Shown here in pieces: positions 1-9,510 of a stretch of DNA of 64,000 nucleotides; positions within the stretch are counted from its first letter, which is position 1; each line of letters begins with the position of its first letter. The position numbers were made by a program, and so were the translations under genes. Location of the stretch: NCBI GenBank assembly GCA_910575435.1, contig CAJTGI010000002.1, positions 1-64,000 of the forward strand, given 5' to 3'. The notes beneath the pieces are model-generated. The model ran no database searches, was not told the origin of the DNA, and was given only the letters and a program-made list of their open reading frames with translations. The DNA comes from Clostridiaceae bacterium. GTDB taxonomy: Bacteria; Bacillota; Clostridia; Lachnospirales; Lachnospiraceae.

Positions 1-927
1 CAGGTTATTTATCAGGAAGCGCAACGCTCAGGACAGCCTGTTTTCTGTATTGTAGATGATACGATTGCTTCGCATACCAGGCCTTCGTCACAGGCCGGGC
101 ATCCAATTGAAGCAGCGTACTTCCATCAATCCCATTTAAAGGGCTGTCAGGATTATGGGCATCAGATTGTTTCCGTCATGCTTTCCTGTAATGGACTCAT
201 ACTGAATTATGCCAATATCCTGTATGACAAATCAAGATCAAAGATACAGAGTGTCCAGGAGATTGCAGATGAGCTTCCCGTGGCACCGGTGATTTCCTAT
301 TTCCTTTGCGACAGCTGGTATACCTCCGTAAAGGTAATGGACAGTTTTATCCGGAAAGGGTTTTATACGATCGGAGCGCTGAAGACCAACCGGGTCATCT
401 ATCCATGCGGGATCCGTCAGAAAGTCAGTGAGTTTGCCCTTCATTTGAGAAAAACAGACCGTGCTGTCAGCCTTGTGACCGTTGGCGGCCGTGAATTCTA
501 TGTGTACCGCTACGAAGGAGAACTCAATGATATTTCAAACGCGGTGGTTATTATCAGCTATCCCCGGGAATCTTTTGGAGATCCGAAAGCGCTGAGGGTA
601 TTTATATCCACAAATGCCGGAATATCCACACAGGAAATCCTTGACACATATACAGAACGGTGGGCAATCGAATTATTTTTCCGTCAGAGCAAAAACAGAC
701 TCGCGCTGGACAAATATCAGATCCGCTCACGGCAGGGAATCGAGCGGTACTGGCTGATTATGTCATTGGTTCATTACATGTGCTGTATGTATTCCGGGAA
801 ATACAATACCTTCGAGGAAGGATACTGGTATTTTCAAGATCAAGTCAAAACAGAGCGAATCGGTAATCTGCACCAGTTCATAAAAAATGGTGCGTCACTT
901 GAAGCTGTTTTGAAATTGGTAGGGTAG
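1..927 (+). CDS. IS4-type DDE transposase, 5'-truncated by window edge
   Basis: The reading frame is open from base 1 with no start, so the N-terminus lies outside the window; 308 residues are visible. The three acidic positions of an IS4-like DDE transposase can be seen: the first Asp in IVDDTIASHT near the left edge, the second in CDSWYTS (about base 312), and the Glu in YTERWAIELFFRQ (about base 655), the usual Y-(2)-R-(3)-E-(6)-K-like signature block. The enzyme would cut and paste its own insertion sequence. No intact partner ORF or left inverted repeat is available. It is followed by two strong hairpins and then a convergent LRR gene. The frame shows no internal stop, so the visible part may be functional. 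The exact IS family is uncertain. Confidence 0.85.
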   Translation, partial: QVIYQEAQRSGQPVFCIVDDTIASHTRPSSQAGHPIEAAYFHQSHLKGCQDYGHQIVSVMLSCNGLILNYANILYDKSRSKIQSVQEIADELPVAPVISYFLCDSWYTSVKVMDSFIRKGFYTIGALKTNRVIYPCGIRQKVSEFALHLRKTDRAVSLVTVGGREFYVYRYEGELNDISNAVVIISYPRESFGDPKALRVFISTNAGISTQEILDTYTERWAIELFFRQSKNRLALDKYQIRSRQGIERYWLIMSLVHYMCCMYSGKYNTFEEGYWYFQDQVKTERIGNLHQFIKNGASLEAVLKLVG

Positions 928-989
928 TTTTGTGCAAATTTCTATATTTGCTCATTTATAGTTTATAGGAAACTGCTCGATAATTCAAT

Positions 990-1069
990 GCGAAGAACGC
1001 CGATTTTTCTACGCTCCGCTTCGGTCCGTGCTTAACAGACATCCACTGGATGTCTAGCACCGTTCTTCC
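990..1069. repeat. nested imperfect inverted repeat downstream of the transposase
   Basis: Three nested arms pair in one 80-base structure: GAAGAACG (992-999) with CGTTCTTC (1061-1068), GTGCT (1028-1032) with AGCAC (1056-1060), and AGACATCCA (1037-1045) with TGGATGTCT (1047-1055). It could be the right-end structure of the insertion sequence or a small palindromic element. No function can be assigned from sequence alone. Confidence 0.5.
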
Positions 1070-1070
1070 T

Positions 1071-1135
1071 AGGTGCAAAAGTAGCCTTTCCTGGCGAGGT
1101 TTTATCGAGCCTGGAAAGACTTTGCACCTTTTTTA
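1071..1135 (+). terminator. hairpin with T-run after the transposase
   Basis: AGGTGCAAAAGT at 1071-1082 pairs with ACTTTGCACCT around 1118-1128 (one bulged A), with a second inner stem CTTTCCTGG/CCTGGAAAG, and is followed by a run of six T. This fits an intrinsic terminator for the transposase transcript; it could also be part of the element end. Confidence 0.6.
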
Positions 1136-1235
1136 AGTATTTCTATGGGAATTGATTTAAGAGGCAGATTAGCACTGCGGACTGCATGGAATTTTGAGAG
1201 GGAACTATTGTGTTGGCGTCGGAATCATAGATACT

Positions 1236-1288
1236 AAAACCACCCGGGCGGCATCGCAAATATTGGTTGATGCCGCCCGGGTGGTTTT
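1236..1288. terminator. strong bidirectional terminator
   Basis: A perfect 20-bp GC-rich stem (arms 1236-1255 and 1269-1288) begins with AAAA and ends with TTTT, so it can terminate transcription from both sides: the transposase from the left and the minus-strand LRR gene from the right. Confidence 0.85.
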
Positions 1289-1354
1289 GCTTGAAAATCA
1301 TATCTCTTGAGCATGCTTTTTAAAATGATGCTTCCAGAGTGTACCAGACTTTGT

Positions 1355-3970
1355 TTATTTTACTTTTCCTTTGAAGCCGCCTTTTTTAAATAGCTTTTTA
1401 TAGGTGGCTTTCTTTTTCTTTGGAACAGAAGCCTTTGCAGACTTGGGTACTTTGTAAAATGCCTTTTTTCCAACGGATTTGATACTTGAACTCTTCACTT
1501 TGATGCTCTTAAGCTTTTTGCATCCGCTGAATGCCTTTGAGGCAATGGAAGTTACCTTGAAAGTATATCCGCTAATCTTGACAGAGGCGGCGATGGTCAC
1601 TTTCTTTGCCTTCTTGCTCTTAATGCCCGATACGGAAACGGTGCCATTTTTGGCAGCGGATTTGGTAATCTTGTATTTTACTCCGCCTACCGTAACGGCT
1701 TTTCCCTTTGCGGGTAGTTTTTTTTCGGCGTTGCCTGGATTATTGGTATTGCCAGAGCCGTCCGTATTGCCGGGATTCGTAGTATTGCCAGGTTTGTTGT
1801 TGCCGGGGTTGTTGTTATTGCCAGGGTCGTCATTGCCGCCTGGCGTATTGTTGTCTGCCACAACCTTCACCGTAACAGTCACATCTTCTGCCTCTGTATA
1901 ATTGGTAGTTTTTCCGCTGCTCACCGTGATGGTGGTGGTGCCGGCAGACAGTCCTGTTACTAAGCCTGTAGCGTCTACCTCGGCCACGGATGGATTGGCG
2001 CTGAAATAAGTAATGAGCGCCTGATCATCCGCCGCATTGGAAGAAAAGTTTAGTTTCGCTGTCTTTTCGCCAGAAAGGTTTATAGTCGCTTCCTTTGGTC
2101 CCTCAAGGACTTGCTGCTTCCGCAAGGAGGGCAGGCAGCCCAGGCTTGGAAGGGATACTTTCGGGGCTTCTGCCATTGGCTTGTAGGTGATGGAGTTTTC
2201 TTTTGCATAGGTTGCGGCAACGCTGTCTTCATCTGCATAGATTATCAAATCTGTGGATGCATTTTTTGCCGCATCCGGGTCGATGGTCTTCACTGATGAG
2301 GGGATGACCAGGTTCTTCAATTCCATGTTTGCAAAGAGATTTGCCGGAATGCTCGTCACGCCATCATCGATGGTCATATCTGTGATGCTTGCTAACTTGT
2401 TGAAGGGACCTCGATTATCCCATAAACCAGTGACTTCCTTCACGGTACTTTGAAAACGCACCTTCGCTAGGGAGGAGCAACCTTCAAAGGCAGAGAAACC
2501 TATGGTCTCCAGATATTTTGGCAGAGTGATTTCTGTCAGTCGGCTGCAATTCATAAATGCTTCTTTGCCAATGGCTTCTACGTCGTCGGGAAGGGAAATG
2601 CCTGTCAGGGCTGTGCATCCATTGAATGCGCCGTTGCCAATGATGCGGACGGTGGCTGGTATATTGATGGCAGTAATGAAGTCACAGCCGCTAAATAGAT
2701 TATCTGGGATTTTCTTCATGCCATCAGTCAAGGTAATCTCCGTCAGCCGGCTGCATCCACCGAAAATGCCTCTTGCGTCCCAGAGTCCCGTGATAGTTTC
2801 CAGGGATGTGGGAATGGTAGCGGAAGTGATGCTCTGACAGTTTTTAAATGCATCGTAGCCAATGTTCTTTGTCCCTTCCGGCAAGTTAATGGAAGTGAGC
2901 CTTGTGCAGTCTAAGAATGCCTCGGATCCAATATCGGTTAAGTCCTTTGGCAATTTTATTTCTGTGAGGGAAGAGCATCCCTCAAATGCATTATTGCCGA
3001 TTTCTTTGACTGTGTCCGGAATGGATATGGCTTTCAGATAATCGCATTTTCCGAACAATCCGGCGCCAATCCGGGTAGTGCCCGGGTTGAAGGAAATGTT
3101 GCTCAGTGCCGTGCACCCTATGAAGGGGCTTTTGTTAGTCCATAGTCCTGTCACGTCTCCCAGGGAAGCCGGAATCGTGACTGTAGTTAGGGAAGGGCAC
3201 TCAGAAAAGGTTTCATAGCCAAGGCTTTCGATGCCTTCTGTCAGAGTGAGATTTGTCAGCCCTGTCTTTTTAAAAGCGTAATGTTCTATCTTTTTAAGAG
3301 AAGACGGGAAGACGATGTCCTTCAGATTGGTACATTCCTCAAAAGCCGCTGTGTGGATTTCTGTCAGAGTGGCGGGAAGGCTGATGGCATCTATAAAGTC
3401 ACATTGCTTGAACAGTCCGTTTGGAATGACCGTAGTGCCTTCTGCAAATGTAATGCTTTTGAGACCTGTGCATCCCCGGAATGGGCTGCGATTATCGAAT
3501 CCTTCTATGCTAGCCAGGGATGCTGGAATCTCTATGGAAGAAAGAGACGTGCAATTTTTGAAAGCATCGCTGGAGATGAGCCGCAGCGAGGGGGGCAGCG
3601 TCACGGAACTTAGGTTTGAGCACCCGGAAAATATTGTCCCTTGAATTGTATTGATGTTCTTTCCGAAAGAGACGGAAGTCAATGTCTCCTTGCCCTGGAA
3701 AGATGCCTCATCACTCAGGCTGATAGCGGTGACGGGATATTCGAAATTCCCGTATGTAATCGTGTCCCGGGTGGTAAAAGTGGCGACTGACGTGTCTGCC
3801 ACCCCGATAATTTTGGCTTCCAGATTGTTGTTGATGATTTCATAAGTGAAGCCGTCAAGTTCAAATGTGTCACCGTTCGCGGCGGATACTTGTGCCGGCG
3901 GTGAGAGTGGCAACTGGCCCAACATCAGCGAGGCCGCCACAAGGATAGAAAACTTTTTCAATATTTTCAT
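1355..3970 (-). CDS. secreted BspA-like leucine-rich repeat surface protein
   Basis: A signal peptide of about 31 residues (Lys-rich start, hydrophobic core, VSAA end) leads into LRR_5/BspA-type repeats (about 65-600) of the F..C..L..I..P..L..I form. Four larger superrepeats of about 120 residues each carry a (L/F)-W/D-D/T-N/A-R/K-(S/G)-(P/I)-F block at about 158, 277, 397 and 517. Then come a Big_2-like Ig domain (about 630-710), a Gly/Asn/Pro-rich linker (about 715-750) and a Lys-rich C-terminal module (about 755-871) also found in two other proteins of this window. There is no LPXTG motif, so attachment is probably by the basic C-terminal module. The start is set by AAAGGAGGAGG just upstream. 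The role is probably adhesion or host/cell-surface interaction; that is inference from the family. Confidence 0.85.
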   Translation of the reverse strand: MKILKKFSILVAASLMLGQLPLSPPAQVSAANGDTFELDGFTYEIINNNLEAKIIGVADTSVATFTTRDTITYGNFEYPVTAISLSDEASFQGKETLTSVSFGKNINTIQGTIFSGCSNLSSVTLPPSLRLISSDAFKNCTSLSSIEIPASLASIEGFDNRSPFRGCTGLKSITFAEGTTVIPNGLFKQCDFIDAISLPATLTEIHTAAFEECTNLKDIVFPSSLKKIEHYAFKKTGLTNLTLTEGIESLGYETFSECPSLTTVTIPASLGDVTGLWTNKSPFIGCTALSNISFNPGTTRIGAGLFGKCDYLKAISIPDTVKEIGNNAFEGCSSLTEIKLPKDLTDIGSEAFLDCTRLTSINLPEGTKNIGYDAFKNCQSITSATIPTSLETITGLWDARGIFGGCSRLTEITLTDGMKKIPDNLFSGCDFITAINIPATVRIIGNGAFNGCTALTGISLPDDVEAIGKEAFMNCSRLTEITLPKYLETIGFSAFEGCSSLAKVRFQSTVKEVTGLWDNRGPFNKLASITDMTIDDGVTSIPANLFANMELKNLVIPSSVKTIDPDAAKNASTDLIIYADEDSVAATYAKENSITYKPMAEAPKVSLPSLGCLPSLRKQQVLEGPKEATINLSGEKTAKLNFSSNAADDQALITYFSANPSVAEVDATGLVTGLSAGTTTITVSSGKTTNYTEAEDVTVTVKVVADNNTPGGNDDPGNNNNPGNNKPGNTTNPGNTDGSGNTNNPGNAEKKLPAKGKAVTVGGVKYKITKSAAKNGTVSVSGIKSKKAKKVTIAASVKISGYTFKVTSIASKAFSGCKKLKSIKVKSSSIKSVGKKAFYKVPKSAKASVPKKKKATYKKLFKKGGFKGKVK

Positions 3971-4193
3971 AATCCTCCTCCTTTATTATATGAATTTATT
4001 AGAGACATAAATGATTTGCAAAATGTGGTGCAAATAACTTATATGTAAGTCTCGCCCTTCATTTTACTAAAATTATGATATTTTGTAAAGAAATGGGGAC
4101 TGGCGTGTATTGCAGTTTCTATGGCTTTTCTTGCAAAATTATCCAGGGTGAAAACCTGCTTCTCTTATGTGCGGTGGCTGCATCCTTTTTTGC

Positions 4194-4221
4194 TTGCTTT
4201 TTTGGTTAAAAATGATATAAT
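4194..4221 (+). promoter_or_regulatory. putative sigma-A promoter of the rnf operon
   Basis: TTGCTT (4194-4199), 16-base spacer, TATAAT (4216-4221), about 130 bases upstream of rnfC. It lies in the 380-base gap between the divergent LRR gene and rnfC. The rest of that gap is AT-rich, and I see no other clear signal in it. Confidence 0.6.
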
Positions 4222-4350
4222 GAAGTTTGGATTGTTATGCGGTTTTGGGCATTTTGTCAAATGATCCCACAAATATCGCATTGCAAAATAAGTTCCATGT
4301 GATAAGCATATGAAAAGAACATGGCAAAAAATAATGAAAGGGGAACCGGA

Positions 4351-5676
4351 ATGAGTAATGCAACATTTCGCGGGGGTGTACATCCCTACGAAGGAAAAGA
4401 ATTGTCTCAGGATTTACCGATTAAGACCGTGAAGCCGGCGATGGGAGAGTATATCTTTCCTATGGCGCAGCATATCGGCGCGCCTGCTGCGCCCATTGTA
4501 TCTAAGGGCGATAAGGTGCTGGTGGGACAGAAGATTGGTGAAGCGAGTGGTTTTATCTCTGCCAATATCTGTAGTTCAGTTTCTGGAACTGTGAAGGCAG
4601 TGGAGCCCAGAATGCTTCTCAATGGTTCAAAAGCAACTTGTGTGGTGGTTGACAATGACGGGGAATATGCTGCAATCCCGGGTCTTGGTGAAGACAGAGA
4701 CTACACGAAGTTGACCAATGATGAGATTCGCGATATTGTGAAAGAAGCGGGCATCGTTGGCATGGGAGGGGCGGGATTTCCTACAAATGTAAAACTGGCA
4801 CCGAAGAATCCGGATGCCATCGATTATATTCTGGTAAATGGGGCGGAGTGCGAGCCATACTTGACCTCGGATTACCGTCAGATGCTGGAATGCCCAGAGG
4901 AGATTGTGGGGGGGCTAAAGGTAATCCTGAAGCTCTTTGACAAGGCAAAAGGACTGATTTGCATCGAGGATAATAAGCCGGAAGCAATTAAGCGGATGGA
5001 GGCGGCAGTACAGAGCGAGAGCCGCATCGAAGTGAAAGTGCTAAAGACGAAGTATCCCCAGGGCGGTGAGCGTACCCTGATTTCTGCCGCTACGGGCAGG
5101 AAGATTTATTCTGCAAAACTGCCGGCAGATGCTGGGTGCATTGTGGATAATATTTCCACCGTGATTGCCATATACCGTGCGGTCTGCAAGCAGACGCCCC
5201 TGATTACCAGGGTGATGACCCTGACGGGCGAGGCGTTTAAAACTCCTGTGAATGTGGAAGTTCGCTTAGGCTGCAACCATGCAGACTTGGTGGCAGAGGG
5301 GGATGGATATAAGGAGGATCCGGTCAAGGTGATTTCTGGCGGCCCTATGATGGGATTTGCCATGTTTGACTTGAATGTGCCGGTAACGAAGACATCCTCG
5401 TCCATTCTGGCCATGACCCAGGATCAGGTGGCGGAGTTCGAGCCCAGCCCATGCATTCGATGCGGGCGTTGCGTGGAGGCGTGTCCTGGCAATCTGGTGC
5501 CTCAGAAGATGGCAGTGGCTGCGTCCCACAATGATTATGCTACCTTTGAGAAGCTAAACGGTATGGAATGTTACGAGTGCGGCAGCTGTACCTTTGTCTG
5601 TCCGGCGAAGCGTCCGCTGACCCAGACGTTCAAAGAGGCGCGCCAGCATGTGATGGCACAGAGAAGAAAGAAATAG
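4351..5676 (+). CDS. rnfC: Rnf complex subunit C (NADH-side Fe-S/flavin subunit)
   Basis: The peripheral electron-entry/exit subunit of the Rnf ferredoxin:NAD+ oxidoreductase, which couples reduced-ferredoxin oxidation to Na+ or H+ export. The sequence shows the RnfC N-terminal GGVHP block, the NuoF-like GMGGAGFPT nucleotide/flavin site, and two C-terminal 4Fe-4S motifs, CIRCGRCVEACP and CYECGSCTFVCP. An upstream in-frame ATG exists at 4321, but AAAGGGG seven bases before 4351 favours this start (441 residues). It is first in a tight operon C-D-G-E-A-B, 15 bases before rnfD. Confidence 0.96.
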   Translation: MSNATFRGGVHPYEGKELSQDLPIKTVKPAMGEYIFPMAQHIGAPAAPIVSKGDKVLVGQKIGEASGFISANICSSVSGTVKAVEPRMLLNGSKATCVVVDNDGEYAAIPGLGEDRDYTKLTNDEIRDIVKEAGIVGMGGAGFPTNVKLAPKNPDAIDYILVNGAECEPYLTSDYRQMLECPEEIVGGLKVILKLFDKAKGLICIEDNKPEAIKRMEAAVQSESRIEVKVLKTKYPQGGERTLISAATGRKIYSAKLPADAGCIVDNISTVIAIYRAVCKQTPLITRVMTLTGEAFKTPVNVEVRLGCNHADLVAEGDGYKEDPVKVISGGPMMGFAMFDLNVPVTKTSSSILAMTQDQVAEFEPSPCIRCGRCVEACPGNLVPQKMAVAASHNDYATFEKLNGMECYECGSCTFVCPAKRPLTQTFKEARQHVMAQRRKK

Positions 5677-5691
5677 GAGGTGTAATGTTTC

Positions 5692-6648
5692 GTGAGCAAT
5701 TTGTTAAATTTATCATCATCGCCACATGTTCGTGACAAGTCAAGCACGAAAAGCATTATGTGGGATGTTTTCCTCGCACTTATGCCTGCTACAATCTTTG
5801 GTGCGTGGAATTTCGGAATGAAGGCGGTGATTCTGATTGTATGCTGTATCGCCACCTGCGTCCTGACAGAGTATATCTGGCAGAAGGCAATGAAGCTTCC
5901 GCTGACGGTGAGCGATGGCAGTGCGGCGCTGACAGGGCTCTTGCTGGCATTGAACTTGTCAGCGACCTTCCCGGTATGGATGGCGATTGTGGGAAGCGTG
6001 TTTGCCATCATTATCGTAAAGCAGCTTTTTGGCGGCTTGGGACAGAATTTTATGAATCCGGCCCTGGGTGCCAGATGCTTTTTGATGGTATCCTTTGCAG
6101 GTCAGATGACGTCCTTTACATATGACGGCGTGACTGGTGCTACCCCGCTGGCCCAGATAAAAAATGGCGTGACAGACCCCAGCCTCTGCGCAGGAAAGTC
6201 TGATTTGCTGGATATGTTCCTGGGAACTATCGGTGGAACCATCGGCGAGACTTCTACGCTGGCATTGCTGATCGGCGCGGCATATCTCTTGGCACGCAAG
6301 GTAATTACCTGGAGAATCCCGGTGATTTATATTGCTACGTTTGCAATCTTTGCATTGATTTTCGGCGAGCAGGATGTGATGTATCTGGCAAAGGAACTCT
6401 GCGGCGGCGGATTGGTTTTGGGTGCTTTCTTTATGGCGACAGATTATGTCACCAGCCCGATTACTCCTAAGGGACAGATTGTGTTTGCCGTTCTCCTGGG
6501 CGTGCTGACTGGCATTTTCCGTATTTTCGGCGCTTCTGCGGAGGGCGTATCCTACGCAATCATTATCAGCAATTTGCTAGTTCCATTGATTGAGAATGCA
6601 ACTATCCCCACTCCGTTTGGAAAGGAGGGAATCAAGGATGGAAAATAA
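5692..6648 (+). CDS. rnfD: Rnf complex subunit D
   Basis: An integral membrane subunit of the Rnf ion pump, 318 residues with many hydrophobic segments. The flavin-attachment region reads DGVTGATPL; the Thr of TGAT carries covalently bound FMN in the family. It starts with GTG at 5692 behind AGGAGG; an ATG seven bases upstream is out of frame and closes quickly. Its stop overlaps the rnfG start by 11 bases, suggesting translational coupling. Confidence 0.95.
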   Translation: MSNLLNLSSSPHVRDKSSTKSIMWDVFLALMPATIFGAWNFGMKAVILIVCCIATCVLTEYIWQKAMKLPLTVSDGSAALTGLLLALNLSATFPVWMAIVGSVFAIIIVKQLFGGLGQNFMNPALGARCFLMVSFAGQMTSFTYDGVTGATPLAQIKNGVTDPSLCAGKSDLLDMFLGTIGGTIGETSTLALLIGAAYLLARKVITWRIPVIYIATFAIFALIFGEQDVMYLAKELCGGGLVLGAFFMATDYVTSPITPKGQIVFAVLLGVLTGIFRIFGASAEGVSYAIIISNLLVPLIENATIPTPFGKEGIKDGK

Positions 6649-7270
6649 AGGAAAGAGTACGTTGGTACATGATACCATTTGCCTTTTTGTCATCACATTG
6701 GTGGCAGGCATTCTTCTGGGCGGCGTGTACTTTATCACCGAGAGCATCATCGAGAAGAGGAATGAGGATGCCAAGATAGAGGCTTATGGCGCGGTTTATA
6801 AGGATGCAAAGTTTAGTTCCGATAAGGAAGTGGATCAGAAGCTAAAGGAATTTCAGAAGAATCTGGAGGGCGGCAAGGTGAAGACGGCTTCTGGCCAGGA
6901 TTTGTCAGATGTCATTATCGAGGAAGTGATGGTGGCAGACAAGGGCGGCTACGTGGTGACTTGCAGTGGCAAGGGCTACGGTGGAGCAGTGAAGCTGGCT
7001 CTGGGCATTGACGGCGATGGCAAGATTATCGGCATCCAGATTACAGATTGCACCAATGAGACTCCCGGCCTGGGGCAGAATGCTTCCAGTGCGGATTGGA
7101 ATAAGCAGTATATCGGCATGACAGCAGAGCAGGATGTCAATGTGGTGAAGGATGGTTCTGGCAGCGCAGAGAGCGCTACGGTTAATGCCATCAGCGGCGC
7201 AACGATTACCAGTAGTGCCGTCACTAGGGCAGTTGACGGAGTTTTGCTTTTCATCGCATCATTAAAATAA
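6638..7270 (+). CDS. rnfG: Rnf complex subunit G (FMN-binding)
   Basis: A single N-terminal membrane segment (about 14-34) is followed by an extracytoplasmic FMN-binding domain. The covalent flavin motif is ISGATITSSAV near the C-terminus, where the Thr of SGAT is the attachment residue in the family. ATG 6638 is preceded by AAAGGAGGG; 210 residues. Upstream in-frame starts inside rnfD are less likely. Ends 15 bases before rnfE. Confidence 0.95.
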   Translation: MENKGKSTLVHDTICLFVITLVAGILLGGVYFITESIIEKRNEDAKIEAYGAVYKDAKFSSDKEVDQKLKEFQKNLEGGKVKTASGQDLSDVIIEEVMVADKGGYVVTCSGKGYGGAVKLALGIDGDGKIIGIQITDCTNETPGLGQNASSADWNKQYIGMTAEQDVNVVKDGSGSAESATVNAISGATITSSAVTRAVDGVLLFIASLK

Positions 7271-7285
7271 TAAGGAGGGAAACAC

Positions 7286-8083
7286 ATGAATACTTGTATC
7301 GAACGTTTGAAAAACGGTATCATTACAGAAAATCCCACCTTTGTAATGATGCTTGGCATGTGTCCTACCCTGGCGGTAACTTCATCCGCCATCAACGGTT
7401 TGGGCATGGGACTTACTACGACAGCAGTGTTGGTATTATCTAACCTGTTTATCTCATTGCTCCGCAATGTGATACCTGACAAGGTGCGCATTCCGGGATT
7501 TATCGTAGTAGTCGCTTCTTTTGTAACAATTATCCAGTTGCTTTTAAAGGCGTATATTCCATTTCTGGATCAGGCGCTGGGCGTATATATTCCCTTGATC
7601 GTGGTAAACTGCATTATCTTGGGAAGGGCCGAGGCATATGCTTCTAAGAGCAAGCCGGTGGCTTCTATCTTTGACGGAATCGGCATGGGCCTGGGCTTCA
7701 CTTTCGGTCTGACCTGCATCGGTATCTGTCGTGAGATTCTGGGTGCGGGTGCTATTTTTGGAAAGACTTTTATCCCGGATGATTTCCATATTACATTTTT
7801 CGTGCTGGCTCCGGGAGCATTCCTGGTACTTGCATTCCTGACGGCATTGCAGAATAAATTGAAACTGCCCTCTGCCACGAATGTGGAGGGAGATGACAGT
7901 CTGTCCTGCGGCGGGAACTGTGCCGGATGTACCGGGTGCGGCGCGGTAGCCAACAAGGGAATCATTGAGGCTGAGCGGGCGGCAGCCAAAGCGGCAGCGG
8001 CACAGGCGGCTAAGGAAAAGGCGGCGGCAGCCAAAGCAGCAAAGGAAGCGGCAGCGAAGGCGGCCGCTGACAAATCAGAGTAA
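7286..8083 (+). CDS. rnfE: Rnf complex subunit E with Cys-rich and Ala/Lys-rich tail
   Basis: An integral membrane subunit that, with RnfA, forms the core carrying electrons across the membrane; 265 residues. The membrane core spans about 1-195 and contains the conserved GMCPTLAVT and LTCIGICREI blocks. What is odd is the C-terminal extension of about 65 residues: a Cys cluster of the form CGGNCAGCTGCG followed by an Ala/Lys-rich probable helix up to the stop. The core alone would be close to the usual family length. Ribosome site AAGGAGGG precedes the ATG. Confidence 0.95.
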   Translation: MNTCIERLKNGIITENPTFVMMLGMCPTLAVTSSAINGLGMGLTTTAVLVLSNLFISLLRNVIPDKVRIPGFIVVVASFVTIIQLLLKAYIPFLDQALGVYIPLIVVNCIILGRAEAYASKSKPVASIFDGIGMGLGFTFGLTCIGICREILGAGAIFGKTFIPDDFHITFFVLAPGAFLVLAFLTALQNKLKLPSATNVEGDDSLSCGGNCAGCTGCGAVANKGIIEAERAAAKAAAAQAAKEKAAAAKAAKEAAAKAAADKSE

Positions 8084-8099
8084 AGGAGGAGTGATTTAA

Positions 8100-8678
8100 G
8101 TGTTTGGAGAATTATTTGTACTTATTATTTCATCAATGCTCGTGAGCAATGTGGTACTTAGTCAGTTCCTCGGTATCTGTCCATTCCTTGGAGTGTCAAA
8201 GAAGGTTGAGACAGCAGTAGGAATGGGTGCTGCGGTGACGTTTGTCATCACCATTGCCTGCGCCATTACCTATCCAATCTATTATGGGATTTTGGTGCCC
8301 CTGCATGTGGAATTTCTGGAGACGATTGCATTCATCTTGATTATTGCGGCACTGGTACAGTTTGTGGAGATGGTGCTGAAAAAGTTTATGCCAGCCCTCC
8401 ATGCCACATTGGGCGTGTTCCTTCCGTTGATTACTACGAACTGTGCGGTTCTCGGCGTGGCTATGAACAATATTACGGATGGATATAATTTTGGATTCAG
8501 TTTGGCCAGCGGTTTCTTTACCGCCATCGGCTTCCTGATTTCCATTACGATTCTGGCGGGAATCCGCGAGCGGATCGAGCATAATGATATTCCGGAGTCC
8601 TTCAAGGGAACTCCCATCGTACTGGTGACGGCCAGCCTGATGGCCATTGCATTCTGCGGATTCGCAGGAATCGTGTAG
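8100..8678 (+). CDS. rnfA: Rnf complex subunit A
   Basis: A 192-residue, six-helix-type membrane subunit, homologous in fold to RnfE. The conserved LSQFLGICPFLGVS block appears near the N-terminus and LPLITTNCAVLGVA mid-protein; their Cys residues belong to the intramembrane Fe-S site of the family. The start is GTG at 8100 behind AAAGGAGG. Ends 16 bases before rnfB. Confidence 0.96.
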   Translation: MFGELFVLIISSMLVSNVVLSQFLGICPFLGVSKKVETAVGMGAAVTFVITIACAITYPIYYGILVPLHVEFLETIAFILIIAALVQFVEMVLKKFMPALHATLGVFLPLITTNCAVLGVAMNNITDGYNFGFSLASGFFTAIGFLISITILAGIRERIEHNDIPESFKGTPIVLVTASLMAIAFCGFAGIV

Positions 8679-8694
8679 AGAGGAGGAGAATGAT

Positions 8695-9486
8695 ATGAAT
8701 ACTATTTTATTGGCGGCGGTCATTATCGGTGCTACTGGTCTGATTATTGCCCTCCTCCTGGGGGTGGCGGCGAATGTGTTTGCCGTGCCGGTAGATGAGA
8801 AGGCTGTTGCCATCAGAGAGGTGCTTCCCGGCGCAAACTGCGGCGGCTGTGGCTTTGCGGGCTGCGATGCCCTGGCCGAGGCCATTGCGAAGGGGGAGGC
8901 TCCGGTAAACGGCTGTCCCGTAGGCGGTGCCGAGAAGGCAGCCCAGATTGGCGATATTATGGGCGTGTCTGCCGGGGATGCGGTGAAGATGGTTGCCTAT
9001 GTGAAATGTGCGGGTACCTGCGAGAAGGCGGGCATCAAGGCAAATTATTATGGGATTTCTGACTGCAAGCGGGCTGCTGCGATTCCCGGCAAGGGAGATA
9101 AGGCGTGCGCTTTTGGATGCATGGGCCTTGGCTCCTGCGTGTCTGCCTGCCAGTTCGATGCCATCCATGTGAAGGGCGGCATTGCAGTGGTGGATAAGGA
9201 TAACTGCGTGGCTTGCGGGAAGTGTATCGAGGAGTGCCCTAACGGTCTGATCGAGCTGGTGCCCTACGATGCGAAATGGGCGGTTGCCTGCTCCAATAAG
9301 GATAAGGGACCGGCCGTGATGAAGGTCTGCGATACCGGGTGCATCGGATGCGGCCTCTGCGCTAAGTCATGTAACTTTGATGCCATTACGGTGGAAAATA
9401 ACGTGGCACATATTGACCAGAGCAAGTGCAAGGGCTGTGGCCTCTGCGCTCAGAAGTGCCCGAAGAAGGTCATTGTAGCCCACTAG
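8695..9486 (+). CDS. rnfB: Rnf complex subunit B (polyferredoxin)
   Basis: The Fe-S subunit that takes electrons from reduced ferredoxin. An N-terminal membrane helix is followed by a CGGCGFAGC...CP 4Fe-4S domain and ferredoxin-like motifs including CVACGKCIEECP, CIGCGLCAKSC and CKGCGLCAQKCP. ATG 8695 is preceded by GAGGAGG (263 residues); the earlier in-frame ATG at 8647 lies inside rnfA. Last gene of the operon, followed by a hairpin terminator. Confidence 0.96.
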   Translation: MNTILLAAVIIGATGLIIALLLGVAANVFAVPVDEKAVAIREVLPGANCGGCGFAGCDALAEAIAKGEAPVNGCPVGGAEKAAQIGDIMGVSAGDAVKMVAYVKCAGTCEKAGIKANYYGISDCKRAAAIPGKGDKACAFGCMGLGSCVSACQFDAIHVKGGIAVVDKDNCVACGKCIEECPNGLIELVPYDAKWAVACSNKDKGPAVMKVCDTGCIGCGLCAKSCNFDAITVENNVAHIDQSKCKGCGLCAQKCPKKVIVAH

Positions 9487-9510
9487 GCTGAATTTCAATA
9501 GGGATTATTG

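Noticed and set aside
1479-1901. 140-residue plus-strand frame inside the LRR gene
   Set aside because: It is a hydrophobic artefact of the repeat-rich LRR linker read in antisense.
5571-6011. 146-residue minus-strand frame opposite rnfC/rnfD
   Set aside because: Shadow of conserved rnf genes with no promoter or ribosome site.
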